Part shown: positions 13,634 to 20,966 of the stretch, piece after piece
Layout: each line of letters starts with the position of its first letter
How positions within the stretch are numbered: position 1 is the first letter of the stretch
Assembly (NCBI RefSeq): GCF_030408795.1
Contig: NZ_CP047211.1
Coordinates: forward strand, 1,984,001-2,048,000
Origin: Corynebacterium hansenii
Lineage (GTDB): Bacteria > Actinomycetota > Actinomycetes > Mycobacteriales > Mycobacteriaceae
Length of the DNA stretch: 64,000 nucleotides
Direction of reading: 5' to 3'
The notes under the pieces: model-generated
Told to the model about the DNA's origin: nothing
What the model saw: the letters and a program-made list of their open reading frames with translations, nothing else
Databases searched by the model: none
Made by a program: the position numbers and the translations under genes

Positions 13634-14514
13634 GCTCCAAGCTCCTTCATCTCTTCGTTGCTGATCAGCACCAATCCAGTGCTGTGCTGGTTGACGGGCA
13701 GTCCCTCTGCGGCGAGGCGGTCGCGAAACTCCAGCTCCATCTGCGGACGGATTCGAGGGTTGAACCGGCGCTTGCCGCCGTGAACCCCCTTGTCGTGGTT
13801 GTAGATGTAGGGGCGGCCCTTCGCCTTTGGTTTGCCGTGGTCGGGGCCAGGGCGGGCCTTTCCTTCGTGGTTGACGCGCGCGCCGCGCTGGTCGATCTGC
13901 CAGCCGTGCCGGTACAGGTGTTCCTGAAATTGCTTTGCGGGCACGTCGGAGAAATACTTCTTGCCGAAGTCCGTCGGGGTGATGCCGTCGCTGCCTTCGA
14001 TGCCACGCTTGAAAGCGTTGAGTGCGTCGGCTCGTCGCTCTGCTTTGGCGGCGCGGGCGCCTTCGAGTTCCGCCCGCTCGGCTTGTTCGGCTGCGGCGCG
14101 TAGCGCTCCGGCGTAGGTTGCGGGGATTTCGAAGCGCTGGGGCGCTGTTTCTGCTTCGCGGGTGCGGATCGCGAAGTATGCCTGGGCGGCGGCGATCTCC
14201 CGCTTACGCGGGTCGCCATTCATCGCGACGAGATAGCACGCGAAGCGAGACAGGTGCACATCCTCGCGCATTTGATTCGTCGCGCCGGAAGGTTCCCGGA
14301 GCCGGGAAGCTTCCTCGTCTGCGCGGTGCCCTTGTGCGACGAGAGAAGCGGTAGCGCGTTCGATGGCGCCGTTGAACCGCTCCCACTTGTCATAGCCCAA
14401 CAGGGGCATGAGGTCGCGGGCCGACCAGAACTCCGAACCGTCGGGCCGGGTACGCTTGATGGTGTCAAAGGGGGATGCGTCCCCGTTGACTGGCTCCAGG
14501 TGATTGCTGGTCAT
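13630..14514 (-). CDS. DinD-like / phage antirepressor protein, 294 aa
   Basis: The N-terminal domain (SPFDTIKRTRPDGSEFWSAR, DLMPLLGYDKWERFNGAIER, then EDVHLSRFACYLVAMNGDPR and AQAYFAIRTREAE) matches DNA-damage-inducible protein D. The C-terminal half (GITPTDFGKKYFSDVPAKQF...) resembles KilAC-type antirepressor tails. Proteins of this kind link host damage responses to prophage induction. It is the second antirepressor-like gene of the operon and lies directly behind the Cro-like gene. Confidence 0.8.
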   Translation of the reverse strand: MTSNHLEPVNGDASPFDTIKRTRPDGSEFWSARDLMPLLGYDKWERFNGAIERATASLVAQGHRADEEASRLREPSGATNQMREDVHLSRFACYLVAMNGDPRKREIAAAQAYFAIRTREAETAPQRFEIPATYAGALRAAAEQAERAELEGARAAKAERRADALNAFKRGIEGSDGITPTDFGKKYFSDVPAKQFQEHLYRHGWQIDQRGARVNHEGKARPGPDHGKPKAKGRPYIYNHDKGVHGGKRRFNPRIRPQMELEFRDRLAAEGLPVNQHSTGLVLISNEEMKELGA

Positions 14515-14529
14515 CTGGGGCCTCCTTTC

Positions 14530-14760
14530 TTATGCGGCGATTTTGTCGTGGGTGATGGTGAGTCCGTGCCAGATGCCGGGGGTGTCCATCAGGGTGGAGA
14601 CGTGCAGCGCCATTGGTGCGCCGACGGTGGCTCCGTGGCGGAGCTTGCCGAGTTGGTCGGTGGTGATGCCCAGGGCGGTGGCGAGCGCTTGCTCGCTGGT
14701 GAGTCGTTTTTCCTGGGCGATGATGTCCAGCGCTCCGGGCTGGAATCGGTAGGCAACCAT
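14530..14760 (-). CDS. Cro-like helix-turn-helix regulator, 76 aa
   Basis: ATG 14760 follows AAAGGAGG. The 76 residues contain a helix-turn-helix (EKRLTSEQALATALGITTDQ, then LGKLRHGATVGAPMALHVST). It is the first gene of the leftward operon and faces the repressor gene (15252) across a 490-bp control region, the usual position of Cro. It would repress the repressor or early promoters in lytic growth. Confidence 0.75.
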   Translation of the reverse strand: MVAYRFQPGALDIIAQEKRLTSEQALATALGITTDQLGKLRHGATVGAPMALHVSTLMDTPGIWHGLTITHDKIAA

Positions 14761-14866
14761 GTGCCCTCCTTTCGTCGGTGGGTAGGGGCGGGGGCCAGGT
14801 GCCACGGGGTGTGGCTGGTGTCCTGGTTGTAAAGGGAGGACTCCTGATCTGGTGGTCCCCCGCCCC

Positions 14867-14969
14867 TGGTGCCCGCGTGCGGATTCGAACCGCGCCCCAC
14901 TCCCGCGTGGGGCCCATGCGCGGGCTTGGATTTGTACTGCGCTGGCCTCTACCACGGCAGGGCGCGACC
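14867..14969 (-). ncRNA. tRNA-like element, probably a degenerate or minimal tRNA
   Basis: The 3' part (14867-14925) is exact: acceptor-like GCCCGCG/CGCGGGC, T arm GCGG-TTCGAAT-CCGC, discriminator A and CCA. Between the 5' acceptor strand and the T arm there is only one hairpin (GCCCCAC-GCGGGA-GTGGGGC) and no normal anticodon loop. Reading further out, GGTCGCG at 14969 can also pair with the same 3' strand (one mismatch, one wobble). That gives a 103-nt form with a D-like arm (GTGGTAG), a 7-bp arm with a 17-nt loop and the GCCCCAC hairpin as a long variable arm. Neither form has a standard anticodon arm. Confidence 0.5.
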
Positions 14970-15214
14970 CCTGCCGGTTCCGTCGTCCGCCGCGTACGCC
15001 CTTCTTCCAATCAGGGCGCCCATAGCGACGGCAAGTGCATGACCAGCGCGTTCCACTAATTCAGTTCTGCAAACATCTCCTGCAACCGCTTCCCCGGCTA
15101 GGCCGTCTCCGTGGTGCTGGAATACAGTTTGCGCCCATCGGATACGCATCGCAAGCCTGTGATTCCAGGCCACCCCCTCGCGCCACCCCCGCTAGCCCGA
15201 TTGCGCTGCGTCTA

Positions 15215-15244
15215 TTGCGGTTGAATACATTCATCAAGTACCGT
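15215..15244 (+). promoter_or_regulatory. Repressor promoter with operator-like palindrome
   Basis: TTGCGG (-35, 15215-15220) and TACCGT (-10, 15239-15244) are 18 nt apart. The start ATG 15252 lies 7 nt behind the -10 box, which predicts a leaderless mRNA. The spacer carries the inverted repeat TGAAT-AC-ATTCA (15222-15233), a candidate operator for self-regulation. Confidence 0.5.
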
Positions 15245-15251
15245 TCGTGGC

Positions 15252-15722
15252 ATGGACTTCCACGCATGGATTCAAGAACTCATCGGCGACGACACCCGCC
15301 GCGAAGCATCAGCAAAAGCGGGCAAATCGGAGAGCACCCTTTCCAGGCAGCTCAGCCGCGACACCCTCTCCCCCGAGATGGTCATTGCCCTGTGCCGCGC
15401 CTACGACCGACTTCCCGCCCAGGGGCTCATCGAGACCGGGTACCTCCGCCCCTGGGAGGTCGAAGGAGCGGGCATCCCCCACGCCCTTGATAAGGCGACG
15501 AATCAGCAGTTGCTCGACGCGATCCTCCGCCGCTCCGACCCGGAAGCGACGTACCTCTTCGGCATGGGAGATGACCAGATCAACCCCGACGCGGCCGTCC
15601 TCGACCTGCCGCAACGCCCTGACGACACCCCCGCGATCCGGGCGGTGTCCGACGATGACCTCCCGTACGTGGCTGACAGCAGCCCGGACAACCCCGAGGA
15701 GGACATCGAGTTTGACGATTGA
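15252..15722 (+). CDS. Prophage repressor (CI-like), 156 aa
   Basis: The N-terminus (MDFHAWIQELIGDDTRREAS, AKAGKSESTLSRQLSRDTLS, PEMVIALCRAYDRLPAQGLI) is a helix-turn-helix of the kind seen in corynebacterial and mycobacterial phage repressors. The rest is an acidic tail without the LexA/CI self-cleavage domain. The next gene encodes an ImmA-like protease, which in ICEBs1-type systems cleaves the repressor, so that cleavage may be provided in trans here. The gene faces a cro-like gene, as expected for an immunity repressor. Confidence 0.8.
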   Translation: MDFHAWIQELIGDDTRREASAKAGKSESTLSRQLSRDTLSPEMVIALCRAYDRLPAQGLIETGYLRPWEVEGAGIPHALDKATNQQLLDAILRRSDPEATYLFGMGDDQINPDAAVLDLPQRPDDTPAIRAVSDDDLPYVADSSPDNPEEDIEFDD

Positions 15723-16098
15723 TGACCTACACGACCTAGCAGCCGCCATCGGTGCCCGCGTCGAATCGCACGCCGCGGGCCCGAAAGGCCGGTACATCCA
15801 CCAGACCCGCACGATCAGCATCCGCTGCGACCTCGGCCCCACCCGCTACCGATGCACCCTGGCGCATGAACTCGCCCACGCGATGGCCGGCGACGAGCCC
15901 ACGGGCATCGGCTGGGCGGACGCCCGGATGGAGCGGGCGGCGGATATCACCGCGGCGCGGTGGCTGATCTCCCCCGACGCCTACGCCGCGGCGGAAGCGC
16001 TCTACGGCCCCCACCCTGGGGCACTCGCCCGCGAGCTCGGCGTCACCCTCCACACCCTCCAGGTGTGGCAATCCCTCCACGAAAGGACCCCAGCATGA
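15712..16098 (+). CDS. ImmA/IrrE-family metallopeptidase, 128 aa
   Basis: The product has the zinc-protease motif HELAH (TLAHELAHAMAGDEPTGIGW, followed by MERAADITAARWLISPDAY), typical of ImmA/IrrE proteins that cut phage or ICE repressors after DNA damage. The start is probably TTG 15712, which follows GAGGAGG by 9 nt and overlaps the repressor's last codons; no ATG or GTG fits. It is translationally coupled to the repressor, which supports a repressor-inactivating role. Confidence 0.85.
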   Translation: MTIDDLHDLAAAIGARVESHAAGPKGRYIHQTRTISIRCDLGPTRYRCTLAHELAHAMAGDEPTGIGWADARMERAADITAARWLISPDAYAAAEALYGPHPGALARELGVTLHTLQVWQSLHERTPA

Positions 16099-16991
16099 AA
16101 ATCACCGGCCCCGGCACCTTCTCCCAGGACCTCGACGGCGAATCATGGGCATTCGATGAAATCCGCCAGCTAGCCGAAGAGGGCGGACACGCCCCCGGCA
16201 CGTCGTTCACCACCACCGTCCGCCTCACCGAATTCGTTGGCACCGTCGAAGCAGAGCATGACCTCGGGAAGTTCGGTGAAATACCCGCAGCCGAAGTTGC
16301 GCCATGGATCGAAGCCATGTCCTACATCGAAGAAATCTTCGGAGAAACCATCGAGGTCGACGCCCGCGTGTGGACCTGCCGGGACTGGGAAGACTTCTAT
16401 GCCTCCGTTCGACTCGATCTGCCTTCGCCCAACGAGGTGATTGCCCAGGCGCGGGCGAAGGCGGGCATCGATCCGGACATCGAGAAATCGCTCGCCCTAG
16501 ATCGGGCGGAGGCTATCGCGCAGCTCGATGCGATCGAGGCCCGGCGGGATGCCGCCCCGGAGCCCGCACCGAATCCGTACGGCGCGCCCCCTTCCGCACT
16601 GCCGCCCGCGCCAATGGCCCCGCCATGGTTCGAGCTGCTGGCACCGGACGGCACGCCAAGGGCGACGCCGTTTCAGCGCGGCTACGTTCGCGGGTCGATC
16701 GGCAAGCACTTCCCTGCCGCCCGCGCGCCGCGCATGGATTACCTCACCGTCGGCCAGGCACACCGCGTGTGCGAGCACTTCGGCGTCGATCCGGCGCCGC
16801 TGACGCAAAGCGGCCGCGGCTCGATGGCGCTGTTCATCACGGTCCTGGTGCTGTTCAACGTCGCCGCGCTGCTGCTGACCTTCGCCGGCATCGGCGTGGT
16901 CTTCCTCGTCGCCGAGGCAGCGTTCTTCATTTGGTACTTCAACGTCCGTGGGAAGCTGCAGCCGCCGTTCGGAAAGCAGCCCGGGCAGTAA
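16095..16991 (+). CDS. Unknown membrane protein in the immunity operon, 298 aa
   Basis: ATG 16095 overlaps the protease stop (ATGA). Residues 1-150 are soluble and acidic, residues 150-185 are proline/alanine-rich, and residues 190-240 (WFELLAPDGTPRATPFQRGY...) look like a small folded domain. Residues 245-285 contain two membrane helices (MALFITVLVLFNVAALLLTF, then GIGVVFLVAEAAFFIWYFNV). It is expressed with the repressor in the lysogen, so a role in superinfection exclusion or host modification is plausible, but no family is recognised. Confidence 0.75.
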   Translation: MKITGPGTFSQDLDGESWAFDEIRQLAEEGGHAPGTSFTTTVRLTEFVGTVEAEHDLGKFGEIPAAEVAPWIEAMSYIEEIFGETIEVDARVWTCRDWEDFYASVRLDLPSPNEVIAQARAKAGIDPDIEKSLALDRAEAIAQLDAIEARRDAAPEPAPNPYGAPPSALPPAPMAPPWFELLAPDGTPRATPFQRGYVRGSIGKHFPAARAPRMDYLTVGQAHRVCEHFGVDPAPLTQSGRGSMALFITVLVLFNVAALLLTFAGIGVVFLVAEAAFFIWYFNVRGKLQPPFGKQPGQ

Positions 16992-16998
16992 AAGAAAA

Positions 16999-17044
16999 TC
17001 CGGCCCTGCCGCACGCCTTGGACAGCATGAGCGGCAGGGCCGGA
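16999..17044 (+). terminator. Perfect 14-bp inverted repeat between immunity operon and integrase
   Basis: TCCGGCCCTGCCGC and its exact complement are separated by 18 nt. There is no T-run, so it may be a Rho-assisted terminator or a binding site that separates the immunity operon from int. Confidence 0.5.
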
Positions 17045-17085
17045 GGCAACCGCCCCCTTCGTAGGGGCAGCAAGGAGAGCTTACC

Positions 17086-18267
17086 GTGAGTGCAGCGAAT
17101 CCCCGCAAGATCATTCTCAAGTCCGGCGAGGCCCGGTGGGAGGCCCGGTACCGGGACACCGCCGGCAGGCACCGATCACGAACCTTCCACTACAAGCGGG
17201 ACGCGGTGGCGTTCCTCGAGGAGACGCGGCGGGAGCTTCGGCGTGGCGAGTGGATCGACCCCGCAGACGGGACGATCACGCTCCTGGAGCTGGCGGAGGA
17301 CTGGATCGATCGGTCTGACGTGCCCAACACGATTGCGGGGAGGATCACGTTCAGCCGCAACTTGGGCGACTTCGGGGGCATCGAGGTCGGCAAGCTCACG
17401 CCGCGGCACATGCGGCAGTGGGAGAAGCAGCTGCGCACCGGCAGGCCATGGAAGGGCGGTAAGCCCCTGTCGGACGGCACGGTCGGCGGGTACGTCCGCG
17501 AGATGAAGGCGATGCTCACCGCGGCGGTGGTCGATGAGCGGATCCGGAAAAGCCCTGCCGATGTGCTGAAGTCGAGGAAGGTGATCCGCAAGGTCGCGCC
17601 GGATGAGGTGCTCACCGCCGACATGGCCAACGCCATGATCGACGTTTTCGAGTCCGGGCGGCGGCGGATGACGAAGGCGGAGCGCGAGGCTGCCGGGCGC
17701 GGGGAGTTGGCCCCGTGGACGTCGATGCGCGCGGTGCCGGAGATGGGGTACCTGGTGCGGGCAGGGGCGGCAATCGGCCCGCGGCCGTCGGAGCTGCTGG
17801 ATATCCGCCTGGAGGATATCGACGTCGCGCGGGGGACGGTGTACCTGAGGGGCACGAAGTCGGATGCGGCGCCGAGGACGATCGGTGTGCCGGCGGAGGT
17901 GATCCGGGAGATGCGGAAGCGGGCGGCGGAGTACCCGACGAAGGAGGGCTTCGTGATGATGCGCTCGGATGGGCGGCGGATGACGCTGCAATGGATCGAG
18001 CAGCGGTTCCGGGCGGCGCGAGAGGCGCTGGGGCTGCCGGATTCGATCACGCCGCATTCGCTGCGGCACCTGCATGCGACGTCGCTGATTGCCGCCGGGG
18101 TGGATGTGAAGGCGGTGCAGCATCGGCTGGGGCATAGCAGCGCGATGGTGACGTTGGACATTTACGCTCACTGGTGGCCGTCGCGGGAGGGGCATGTGGT
18201 GGAGGCGGCGGCGAATGTTCTTGCGGGATTTGTGCGGGATTTGCCGGGTTTGCGGGTCGTCCAGTAG
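17086..18267 (+). CDS. int: Phage tyrosine integrase
   Basis: The protein of 393 residues has an N-terminal arm-type DNA-binding region (residues 1-60), a SAM-like core-binding domain (about 60-180) and the tyrosine-recombinase catalytic domain. The catalytic residues are visible: R in AAIGPRPSELLDIRLEDI, HSLRHLHATSLIAAG, HRLGHSSAMV and the nucleophile Y in LDIYAHWWP. GTG 17086 follows AAGGAGAG. It lies at the end of the prophage next to the attachment junction and catalyses site-specific integration and excision. Confidence 0.95.
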   Translation: MSAANPRKIILKSGEARWEARYRDTAGRHRSRTFHYKRDAVAFLEETRRELRRGEWIDPADGTITLLELAEDWIDRSDVPNTIAGRITFSRNLGDFGGIEVGKLTPRHMRQWEKQLRTGRPWKGGKPLSDGTVGGYVREMKAMLTAAVVDERIRKSPADVLKSRKVIRKVAPDEVLTADMANAMIDVFESGRRRMTKAEREAAGRGELAPWTSMRAVPEMGYLVRAGAAIGPRPSELLDIRLEDIDVARGTVYLRGTKSDAAPRTIGVPAEVIREMRKRAAEYPTKEGFVMMRSDGRRMTLQWIEQRFRAAREALGLPDSITPHSLRHLHATSLIAAGVDVKAVQHRLGHSSAMVTLDIYAHWWPSREGHVVEAAANVLAGFVRDLPGLRVVQ

Positions 18268-18334
18268 TGGCAGTGGTGCTGGTCAGGGCGGTTTTTGTGC
18301 TCTAGTTGAAGAACTTGTACCAGGGGTTATTCAC
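18268..18334. mobile_element. Right prophage junction (attR) region
   Basis: The integrase stop (18267) is followed within 60 bp by host sequence belonging to the glk operon. The minus-strand reading frame that begins at GTG 18334 ends at TAG 18304-18302, so the phage-host crossover is probably within about 18300-18330. The left junction is outside the window, so the core sequence cannot be defined here. Confidence 0.55.
18302..18334 (-). pseudogene. plsC: First ten codons of the gene after glk (probably plsC), cut off by the prophage
   Basis: GTG 18334 overlaps the glk stop (GTGAATAA) and reads V-NNPWYKFFN before a TAG. An N-terminus with a WYKFF-type motif, directly behind glk and coupled to it, is what I expect of the 1-acylglycerol-3-phosphate acyltransferase gene that follows glk in C. 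glutamicum. The remainder would lie at the left prophage end. This is inference from synteny and ten residues. Confidence 0.45.
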
Positions 18335-19316
18335 GGTCGCTAACCTTACCCTCAGCTTCGGCGCGCGCGAGGTCGGCCGCGCCGATCATGCCGGCGTCCG
18401 CCCCCAGCCGGGCGACTTCGATGCGCGCGGTCGGGCGGTGGCCGGCTCCGGTGATCTCGGTGGCGAAGACGGCGCGGGCGCGTTCCAGGTACTGGTCGGC
18501 CGCCTGCGCGACGCCGCCGCCGATGACGATGAGCTCCGGGTCGAAGACGTCGGCCACCAGCGCCAGGGCCCGTCCGAGCCAATCGGCGAAGTCCCCCACC
18601 GCGGCGACGGCCAGCGGGTCGCCGCCCTGCGCGGCGAGCATGACGTCGGAGCCGGTGGCGGTGCCGTCGATGCACGCCTGCGCCAGCGGTCCGCCGAACC
18701 GGCCGGTGGTGGCCAGCTCGCGCGCGGTGGCGGCCAGGGCCGTGCCGGAGCAGTAGCGCTCCAGGCACCCGCGCTTGCCGCAGGAGCACGGGCGACCGCC
18801 CGGCACCACGGTGAGGTGGCCGAATTCCGGGGCGGTGCCGTGGGCTCCGCGGTAGATGCGGCCGCCGCTCATCATCGCGCCGCCGATGCCGGTGCCCAGG
18901 GCGAACAGCACCCAGTCGTCGGCCCCGCGGGCGGCGCCGAAGCGGTATTCGCCCCAGGCGGCGGAGTTGGCGTCGTGTTCCAGGGTCACCGGCAGCGGCA
19001 GCCGCTCCCCCAGCCGCGCGGCGACGTCGGCGTCGCGCCAGGGCAGGTGCGGCGCGAAACGCACGACGCGGCGGGCGGAATCCAGGAACCCGGCCACGGC
19101 CAGGCCCACGGCCACCGCATCGGGGTGGTCGCGGAGCAGTTCTCCCGTCATGGCGACGATGCCGTCCTCGAGGTCCTCCGCCGTGCCGTCCGACGACCGC
19201 CGCATGCGGTCGATGACGTGCCCCTCCGCCGACACCACGGCGGCCCGGAGGTTGGTGCCGCCGATGTCGAAGCTGATGGTCGGCCCCGCTGTCGCGGTTT
19301 CGGGGGGCATCGTCAC
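18327..19316 (-). CDS. glk: ROK-family sugar kinase, probable glucokinase
   Basis: ROK kinases phosphorylate glucose or related sugars with ATP. The protein (about 329 residues) has the ATP-binding FDIGGTNLRAAVVS motif, EHDANSAAWGEYRFGAA, the ALGTGIGGAMMSGG motif, and the ROK zinc site (EFGHLTVVPGGRPCSCGKRG with CLERYCSG). GTG 19316 follows GAGGAG with 6 nt spacing, and ATG 19310 is also possible; longer frames run into proline/arginine-rich shadow sequence. The position next to the SRPBCC and pimB' genes matches glk of C. glutamicum. The prophage is inserted just behind it. Confidence 0.88.
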   Translation of the reverse strand: MTMPPETATAGPTISFDIGGTNLRAAVVSAEGHVIDRMRRSSDGTAEDLEDGIVAMTGELLRDHPDAVAVGLAVAGFLDSARRVVRFAPHLPWRDADVAARLGERLPLPVTLEHDANSAAWGEYRFGAARGADDWVLFALGTGIGGAMMSGGRIYRGAHGTAPEFGHLTVVPGGRPCSCGKRGCLERYCSGTALAATARELATTGRFGGPLAQACIDGTATGSDVMLAAQGGDPLAVAAVGDFADWLGRALALVADVFDPELIVIGGGVAQAADQYLERARAVFATEITGAGHRPTARIEVARLGADAGMIGAADLARAEAEGKVSDRE

Positions 19317-19384
19317 GGGTGGCTCCTCATGGGTGATGGCCGAAGATGGCCGGGGCCGGATTCGGGGTTGCGGCCCGGTCGGGG

Positions 19385-20518
19385 TCACGGAAGTCGCGCT
19401 GGGTCCGCGCGGAACCAAACAAGAATATCCCCCCAGCCGTCCGCCCACGTATCGGGCGGCGCGACGCGCACCTTCTCCATTTCGCAGGCGCCCAGGACCG
19501 CGGGTGCCGCGAACCTCCTGGAGAACCCGGCGACCTGCACCACCACACCGCCATCCGACACGTCCACGCCCACGGTGGATCCGGGGATATCCGCCGGATC
19601 AATGCCGTCGTCAAGCGAAAAAGCTTGACGACGGCCCTCCGTCACCTCTTCGGCCGACCCGGCGCCGGCAGCCGCGGCCTCATCCGCCCCGGACGACTCC
19701 GGCAACGCGAGGTGCAGCGGGGCGTGGACGCGCATGCGGAACAGCCGGGCACCGTCGCCTCCGACGCCGAGGTCGGCGAGGGTCAGGCGGGGCTTCGGCG
19801 AACCGTCGGGAACCCCGTCGACGACGACGCCGGCCCACGCCGCCACGCCCGCCACGCGCGGGTCGGGCGGGCCGTCGCCGCGCAGATGCAGGCTCCCGGC
19901 GTCGACGGCGCGCTGCCACGCGCGTCCCCAGGACCACAGGGCCTCGAGAAGCCTCGCTCGCCGGGCGCGGTCGCCGAAGACGTCGGGCATCGCGCGGTGG
20001 CGATCGACGCGGGGGCTGATCAGGTCGAGCAGATCAGACAGTTGCGCGGGCCCCTGGACCCTGCGCAACCAGGACAACTGCCGGTCCGGAGTCAGGCCGA
20101 TGCGCACGCCCACCGGGCCCTCCGCCGCCATGGCCTGGGCCTTGGCCCACACCAGAAGACGCTCCAGCCCGGCGAAACCGGTCAATGCGTCAAGCGCCGA
20201 GGCGTCGGCATCCAGGCCCCGCAGCAGCCCGACGGCGTCGGCGATGGGATCCGGGCCGACCTCCGCCCACCTGAGGTCGGGCGGCAGGAAGCCCTCCGCC
20301 GTGCGATCCCCGAAAGCGCCCGGCACCAGGTACACGGGGTGGCGCAGGGAGGACGATGGCCCGGGTTTCCGCTGCGGCCCGGTTTGCCGTGGTCCGGTTT
20401 GCCGCGACTCGGTTTGCCGTGGCCCGGGCTCTCGCGGGGACTCGGCCGCCTGCTGCGATTCGGTTTCCCGCGGCGCCCCGGCCTCGCCGGCGCCGCGCCC
20501 GTCGTGGTCGGCCGTCAC
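19385..20518 (-). CDS. Unknown actinobacterial protein, 377 aa
   Basis: Residues 1-60 are a disordered charged/glutamine-rich region with repeated RQTGP/RQTES units. From about residue 60 the sequence is folded (HPVYLVPGAFGDRTAEGFLP, ALTGFAGLERLLVWAKAQAM, RIGLTPDRQLSWLRR). The ATGA overlap with the SRPBCC gene makes one transcription unit. No catalytic motif is recognised. A perfect inverted repeat of the 11-mer CGTCGTCAAGC lies in its 3' part (19606-19633). Confidence 0.75.
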   Translation of the reverse strand: MTADHDGRGAGEAGAPRETESQQAAESPREPGPRQTESRQTGPRQTGPQRKPGPSSSLRHPVYLVPGAFGDRTAEGFLPPDLRWAEVGPDPIADAVGLLRGLDADASALDALTGFAGLERLLVWAKAQAMAAEGPVGVRIGLTPDRQLSWLRRVQGPAQLSDLLDLISPRVDRHRAMPDVFGDRARRARLLEALWSWGRAWQRAVDAGSLHLRGDGPPDPRVAGVAAWAGVVVDGVPDGSPKPRLTLADLGVGGDGARLFRMRVHAPLHLALPESSGADEAAAAGAGSAEEVTEGRRQAFSLDDGIDPADIPGSTVGVDVSDGGVVVQVAGFSRRFAAPAVLGACEMEKVRVAPPDTWADGWGDILVWFRADPARLP

Positions 20519-20955
20519 TCAGACAGGCCCTCGACGCGGCGCTTCAGCGACTTCAGCGCCGTGTCCACGATGCGGTGCTCGGCCTTGCGGCGCAGCAAGC
20601 CCAGCATCGGCACGGCGGTGACGATCTCCAGCTCGTAGCGCACCTTCGTCGCCCCATCGCCGGCATCGGTCAGCGAGTAGCTGCCGGACTGCGACTTCTG
20701 CAGCTGCGAGGACAGCAGCGACCAGCTCACACCGTCTTCGGTCCATTCGTAGGCGAGCTCGTACACGTCCCTGAGCACGGTCTCCAGCGTGAACTTGGCG
20801 CGCTTGGGCCGCAGCGGGCGGTCGCCCTCTTCCGTGACCACGGCGGCCGTGGTGCCGGTGGCCCACTCCGGGTACGCCGTCACGTCTCCGACGACGTCGA
20901 GGATCCGCTCCCGAGGGGCGTTGATCAGGATCTGTCCCTGCGTTCGGTCGCTCAT
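20515..20955 (-). CDS. SRPBCC (START/polyketide-cyclase-like) protein, 146 aa
   Basis: The protein has the SRPBCC fold signature: INAPRERILDVVGDVTAYPE, W then a beta-sheet (FTLETVLRDVYELAYEWTED, VSWSLLSSQLQKSQSGSYSL) and a C-terminal helix (LRRKAEHRIVDTALKSLKRR). Such proteins bind hydrophobic ligands in a deep cavity. In Corynebacterium and Mycobacterium a gene of this type is found next to pimB', suggesting a link with envelope lipids, but no substrate is known. Confidence 0.85.
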   Translation of the reverse strand: MSDRTQGQILINAPRERILDVVGDVTAYPEWATGTTAAVVTEEGDRPLRPKRAKFTLETVLRDVYELAYEWTEDGVSWSLLSSQLQKSQSGSYSLTDAGDGATKVRYELEIVTAVPMLGLLRRKAEHRIVDTALKSLKRRVEGLSE

Positions 20956-20966
20956 GCCCTAAGAGG

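Larger units (their letters stand above)
14761..15251. promoter_or_regulatory. Lysis-lysogeny control region between divergent cro-like and repressor genes
   Basis: This 490-bp stretch holds no gene. Besides the tRNA-like element it has a perfect hairpin CGGCAGGG-6-CCCTGCCG near 14956-14977 and the repressor promoter at its right end. A clear leftward promoter for the cro-like gene was not found by eye. Confidence 0.6.

Noticed and set aside
14867..14969. Selenocysteine tRNA
   Set aside because: The length and a long variable-type arm looked similar, but there is no UCA anticodon and no selAB genes are seen.
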